A stretch of 64,000 nucleotides of DNA from Kangiella shandongensis (lineage in GTDB: Bacteria > Pseudomonadota > Gammaproteobacteria > Enterobacterales > Kangiellaceae), in NCBI RefSeq assembly GCF_020005365.1, contig NZ_JACNML010000002.1:248001-312000 (forward strand). Direction: 5' to 3'. Shown here one piece after another: positions 61,643-64,000 of this stretch. Numbering within the stretch: the stretch's first letter is position 1; each line of letters opens with the position of its first letter. Under the pieces are notes generated by a model. The model saw only the letters and a program-made list of their open reading frames with translations. It was not told the origin of the DNA and made no database searches. Position numbers and translations under genes: made by a program.

Positions 61643-63385
61643 ATGAAGATATTGACAAAAAATGCATCATTTTGTGCCATCAGCCTGTCAGTGCTAATGG
61701 CTCTTAGTGCCTGCTCAGAACAGCAAGAATCCAAGAACAAAAAGTCCGCAGCAGAAACACAGGTTGAGCAAGCTCAAGTCCAGCAAAAAGCTGAAGCTGG
61801 TGATTCTGCGAAAGATAGCAAAGCAGAAGAAGCGGCAGAGTATTCACGCTTCGATATTTACGCTCCTTTTACCCTGACCAGTGATCTAAGCCACTTGTCA
61901 GATAATCAGAAGCAAATGATTGGCCACCTTATTGATGCTGGCAACATCATGGATAATCTATTCTGGCAGCAGGCCTATGGTGACAAAGAGTCTCTGTTGG
62001 CTTCGATAGAAGACCCCAAAGCCAGAAAGTTCGCTAAAATCAATTACGGCCCCTGGGATCGCCTGGACGGTAACTCGCCTTTCCTGGACTCATACGAGCA
62101 GAAAGCTAAAGGTGCGGAGTTTTACCCGGACGATATGACGGTAGCCGAATTTGAAGCGTGGGAGCAGGAAGGCAAAAAAGGCCTTTATTCATTCGTTGAG
62201 CGTGATGAAGATGATCAGTTAACTCTGGTCCCTTACTCTGTTAAATTTAAGAGCGAGCTAACTCAGGCCAGTGATCTGTTAAAGCAGGCAGCAGAGTTAG
62301 CGGAAAACGAAGACTTTAAAAACTACTTAAAGCTTCGCGCCGATGCACTGCTCACTGATAACTACCAACCTTCTGACTTCGCCTGGATGGATATGAAAAA
62401 TAATCCGGTGGAAGTCGTGATTGGTCCAATTGAAACCTATGAAGATCAGTTATTCGGTTACCGCGCAGCTTTCTCAACGTACGTTCTTATAAAAGATTTA
62501 GAATGGAGCGAGCGTTTATCCAAGTTTGCCGCCTTCCTGCCTGAGTTGCAGAAAGGTTTACCGGTAGACGAGAAATATAAGCAGGAAATGCCTGGAACGG
62601 ACAGCGATCTGAATGCTTATGACGTGGTTTTCTATGCTGGCGATAGCAACGCTGGCTCCAAAACCATCGCCATCAACTTGCCTAACGACGAAAAGGTTCA
62701 GTTAGCGAAAGGAACGCGCCGCCTGCAGTTGAAAAATGCTATGCGCGCGAAGTTCGACAAAATTCTGGTACCGATTGCTGATCAGTTAATTGCTGAAGAT
62801 CAGCGTCAGCACATTACTTTCGACGCCTTCTTTGCTAATACTATGTTCCACGAAGTTGCACATGGTCTGGGCATTAAGAACACCATCAACGACCAGGGTA
62901 CCGTCCGCAGTGCCCTGAAAGAAACGGCTTCTGCGTTAGAAGAAGGTAAAGCCGATATTCTAGGTCTATACATGGTCAGCAAGCTTTACGAGAAAGGCGA
63001 AATCGAAGACGGCGAGTTGATGGATAACTATGTCACTTTCCTTGCCGGTATTTTCCGCTCAGTTCGCTTCGGCGCCAGCAGTGCACACGGAAAAGCCAAT
63101 ATGGTTCGCTTTAATTACTTTAAAGACAAAGGGGCATTTGAACGCAATCCTGAAACCGGGCAATACCGCGTTAATTTCGATAAGATGACTCAGGCCATGA
63201 ACAACCTGTCTGAAAAGATTCTGATCATCCAGGGTAACGGCGACTATCAGGCTGCGAAGGACTTGCTGGATAACCAAGGCCTTATTGGCGAGCAACTGGC
63301 CAAAGATCTTGAGTTACTGGAAGAAAAACAGATTCCGGTCGACGTAGTCTTCAAGCAAGGCAAAGATGTTCTAGGTATCAAGTAA
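61643..63385 (+). CDS. Lipoprotein zinc peptidase of the M49 (DPP III-like) type
   Basis: A 580-aa exported lipoprotein: signal sequence with lipobox LSAC (Cys at about residue 24), then a Lys/Glu/Gln-rich linker (25-70). The catalytic core has HEVAH (His403, Glu404, His407) and a downstream EEGKADILGLY (Glu433/434), matching the EECRAE third-ligand motif of dipeptidyl peptidase III. Classical M49 enzymes have an extra residue (HExxxH); this one reads HExxH. A likely role is cleaving peptides at the envelope, alongside the M16, S9 and C15-like proteins of the window. Terminator follows. Confidence 0.8.
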   Translation: MKILTKNASFCAISLSVLMALSACSEQQESKNKKSAAETQVEQAQVQQKAEAGDSAKDSKAEEAAEYSRFDIYAPFTLTSDLSHLSDNQKQMIGHLIDAGNIMDNLFWQQAYGDKESLLASIEDPKARKFAKINYGPWDRLDGNSPFLDSYEQKAKGAEFYPDDMTVAEFEAWEQEGKKGLYSFVERDEDDQLTLVPYSVKFKSELTQASDLLKQAAELAENEDFKNYLKLRADALLTDNYQPSDFAWMDMKNNPVEVVIGPIETYEDQLFGYRAAFSTYVLIKDLEWSERLSKFAAFLPELQKGLPVDEKYKQEMPGTDSDLNAYDVVFYAGDSNAGSKTIAINLPNDEKVQLAKGTRRLQLKNAMRAKFDKILVPIADQLIAEDQRQHITFDAFFANTMFHEVAHGLGIKNTINDQGTVRSALKETASALEEGKADILGLYMVSKLYEKGEIEDGELMDNYVTFLAGIFRSVRFGASSAHGKANMVRFNYFKDKGAFERNPETGQYRVNFDKMTQAMNNLSEKILIIQGNGDYQAAKDLLDNQGLIGEQLAKDLELLEEKQIPVDVVFKQGKDVLGIK

Positions 63386-63396
63386 TCAAGCACTTC

Positions 63397-63438
63397 AGCC
63401 ACCTGATGACTCTACATCGGGTGGCTCCTTTCCTTCAT
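63397..63438 (+). terminator. Terminator after the M49-like gene
   Basis: AGCCACCTGATG pairs with CATCGGGTGGCT (one G-T pair) over a 6-nt loop, followed by a CT-rich run (CCTTTCCTTC). Confidence 0.72.
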
Positions 63439-63508
63439 AACTAACAATTTTCAATAATTTCCTTTAGAATAGCGGTCAATTTATTCATCGGTTTCAGGAG
63501 CTTATCCA

Positions 63509-63901
63509 GTGGCGACCTTTTCACTATTAGTCACCGCTAGCCCACATTCATCGCAGGGACAATATAGCGCATTAGAGTTTACTAAAGCTTTGTTGCAACA
63601 AGGCCATACTCTTAAGCGCATATTTTTCTATGGTGACGGTGTTTTAGTAGCGAGTCGACTTAACTGCCCTCCTTCCGATGAAATCAATTTGACCAAATCC
63701 TGGGCAAAGCTGGCGATTGAACATGACTTTGAATTAACCGTCTGTGTCACCGCTGCGCTGAAACGCGGTATTACCAATGCTGCGGAAGCAGACCGTAATG
63801 CTTTAACTGGCGACAATCTCGATCCAGCTTATGAAATCAGTGGCCTTGGCCAATTAACCGAAGCCATGCTTGAAAGCGATCGTTTAATTACGTTTGGGTA
63901 A
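63509..63901 (+). CDS. tusD: Sulfurtransferase TusD
   Basis: Sulfur-relay protein of the TusBCD complex that carries persulfide from TusA to TusE for 2-thiouridine formation at the tRNA wobble base. The 130-aa DsrE-fold protein has the SPHSSQGQYSALEF start, FFYGDGV and the active Cys79 in ELTVCVTAALKRGI. The start is GTG. The next gene begins 16 bp later and encodes TusC, confirming the operon. Confidence 0.95.
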   Translation: MATFSLLVTASPHSSQGQYSALEFTKALLQQGHTLKRIFFYGDGVLVASRLNCPPSDEINLTKSWAKLAIEHDFELTVCVTAALKRGITNAAEADRNALTGDNLDPAYEISGLGQLTEAMLESDRLITFG

Positions 63902-63917
63902 GTCTACGGGGATCTAC

Positions 63918-64000
63918 ATGAAACGTCTCAGTGTTATTTTTAATAAAGCTCCTTACGGCTCTCAGGCTGGCAGAGAATTACTGGATATCGCTTTAATGGC
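63918..64000 (+). CDS. tusC: TusC, N-terminal part (cut by window end)
   Basis: The first 27 codons of the sulfur-relay partner of TusD: KRLSVIFNKAPYGSQAGREL matches the KAPHG-type start of TusC. The gene runs off the window edge. ACGGGGAT upstream serves as ribosome site. Confidence 0.88.
   Translation, partial: MKRLSVIFNKAPYGSQAGRELLDIALM

Overview
The window looks like chromosome of a marine or halophilic gammaproteobacterium, most likely Kangiella or a close relative. This is inferred from gene content, protein style and moderate GC, not from a database search. Coding density is high, with short intergenic gaps, many clear intrinsic terminators and a few RBS-supported GTG starts. Most of the window is core metabolism. 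Three accessory patches (about 35.2-37.6 kb, 41.05-41.4 kb and 56.1-56.5 kb) carry mobile or repetitive DNA.

Layout. 0-6 kb: azurin, then a histidine-utilisation locus (an N-formylglutamate amidohydrolase facing hutC-hutU-hutH across a HutC operator). 6-8.6 kb: a TetR regulator facing an SDR oxidoreductase over twin palindromic operators, a small secreted protein and YceI. 8.7-13 kb: a DUF4139 protein and a large M16 protease. 13.2-24.5 kb: TCA-cycle block sdhCDAB-sucABCD, with two hairpins that look like intercistronic attenuators, facing gltA. 24.8-31.2 kb: an animal-type tryptophan 2,3-dioxygenase; a membrane protein fusing transglutaminase-like, multi-TM and ATP-grasp domains, with a translationally overlapping TPR partner; and a free methionine-(R)-sulfoxide reductase. 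31.4-35.1 kb: DUF1289 protein, asnS, a small protein, a secreted C15-peptidase homologue with Ser at the Cys position, and a nitroreductase.

35.2-36.7 kb holds three promoterless-looking ORFs on the minus strand, each ending in an attC-like site: an integron cassette array with no integrase in the window (a CALIN). It is followed by a gene-free stretch with an inverted-repeat element bearing IS50-like tips, and by diverged repeats next to two copies of tRNA-Glu. 37.8-41 kb: a Cpx-type envelope-stress system (CpxP/Spy-like protein facing cpxR-cpxA, with a CpxR box between). 41.4-50 kb: tRNA-Glu, tRNA-Ala, an S9 peptidase, an RND efflux pair and pyruvate kinase. 50.2-56.1 kb: a CoA-ester cluster (mesaconyl-CoA hydratase-like MaoC protein, three CitE/HpcH-type lyases, an acyl-CoA ligase), probably for a C4-C5 dicarboxylic acid. 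56.6-64 kb: a DUF5916 outer-membrane protein, parvulin, a GlyGly-CTERM protein, a flavin reductase, an M49-like lipoprotein, tusD and the start of tusC.

Taken together, the gene set suggests an aerobic, peptide- and amino-acid-consuming heterotroph: secreted proteases, His and Trp catabolism feeding Glu and the TCA cycle, and no sugar-uptake genes in view. The most novel candidates are the transglutaminase/7TM/ATP-grasp fusion with its TPR partner, the cassette array of unknown proteins, and the CoA-ester lyase cluster.
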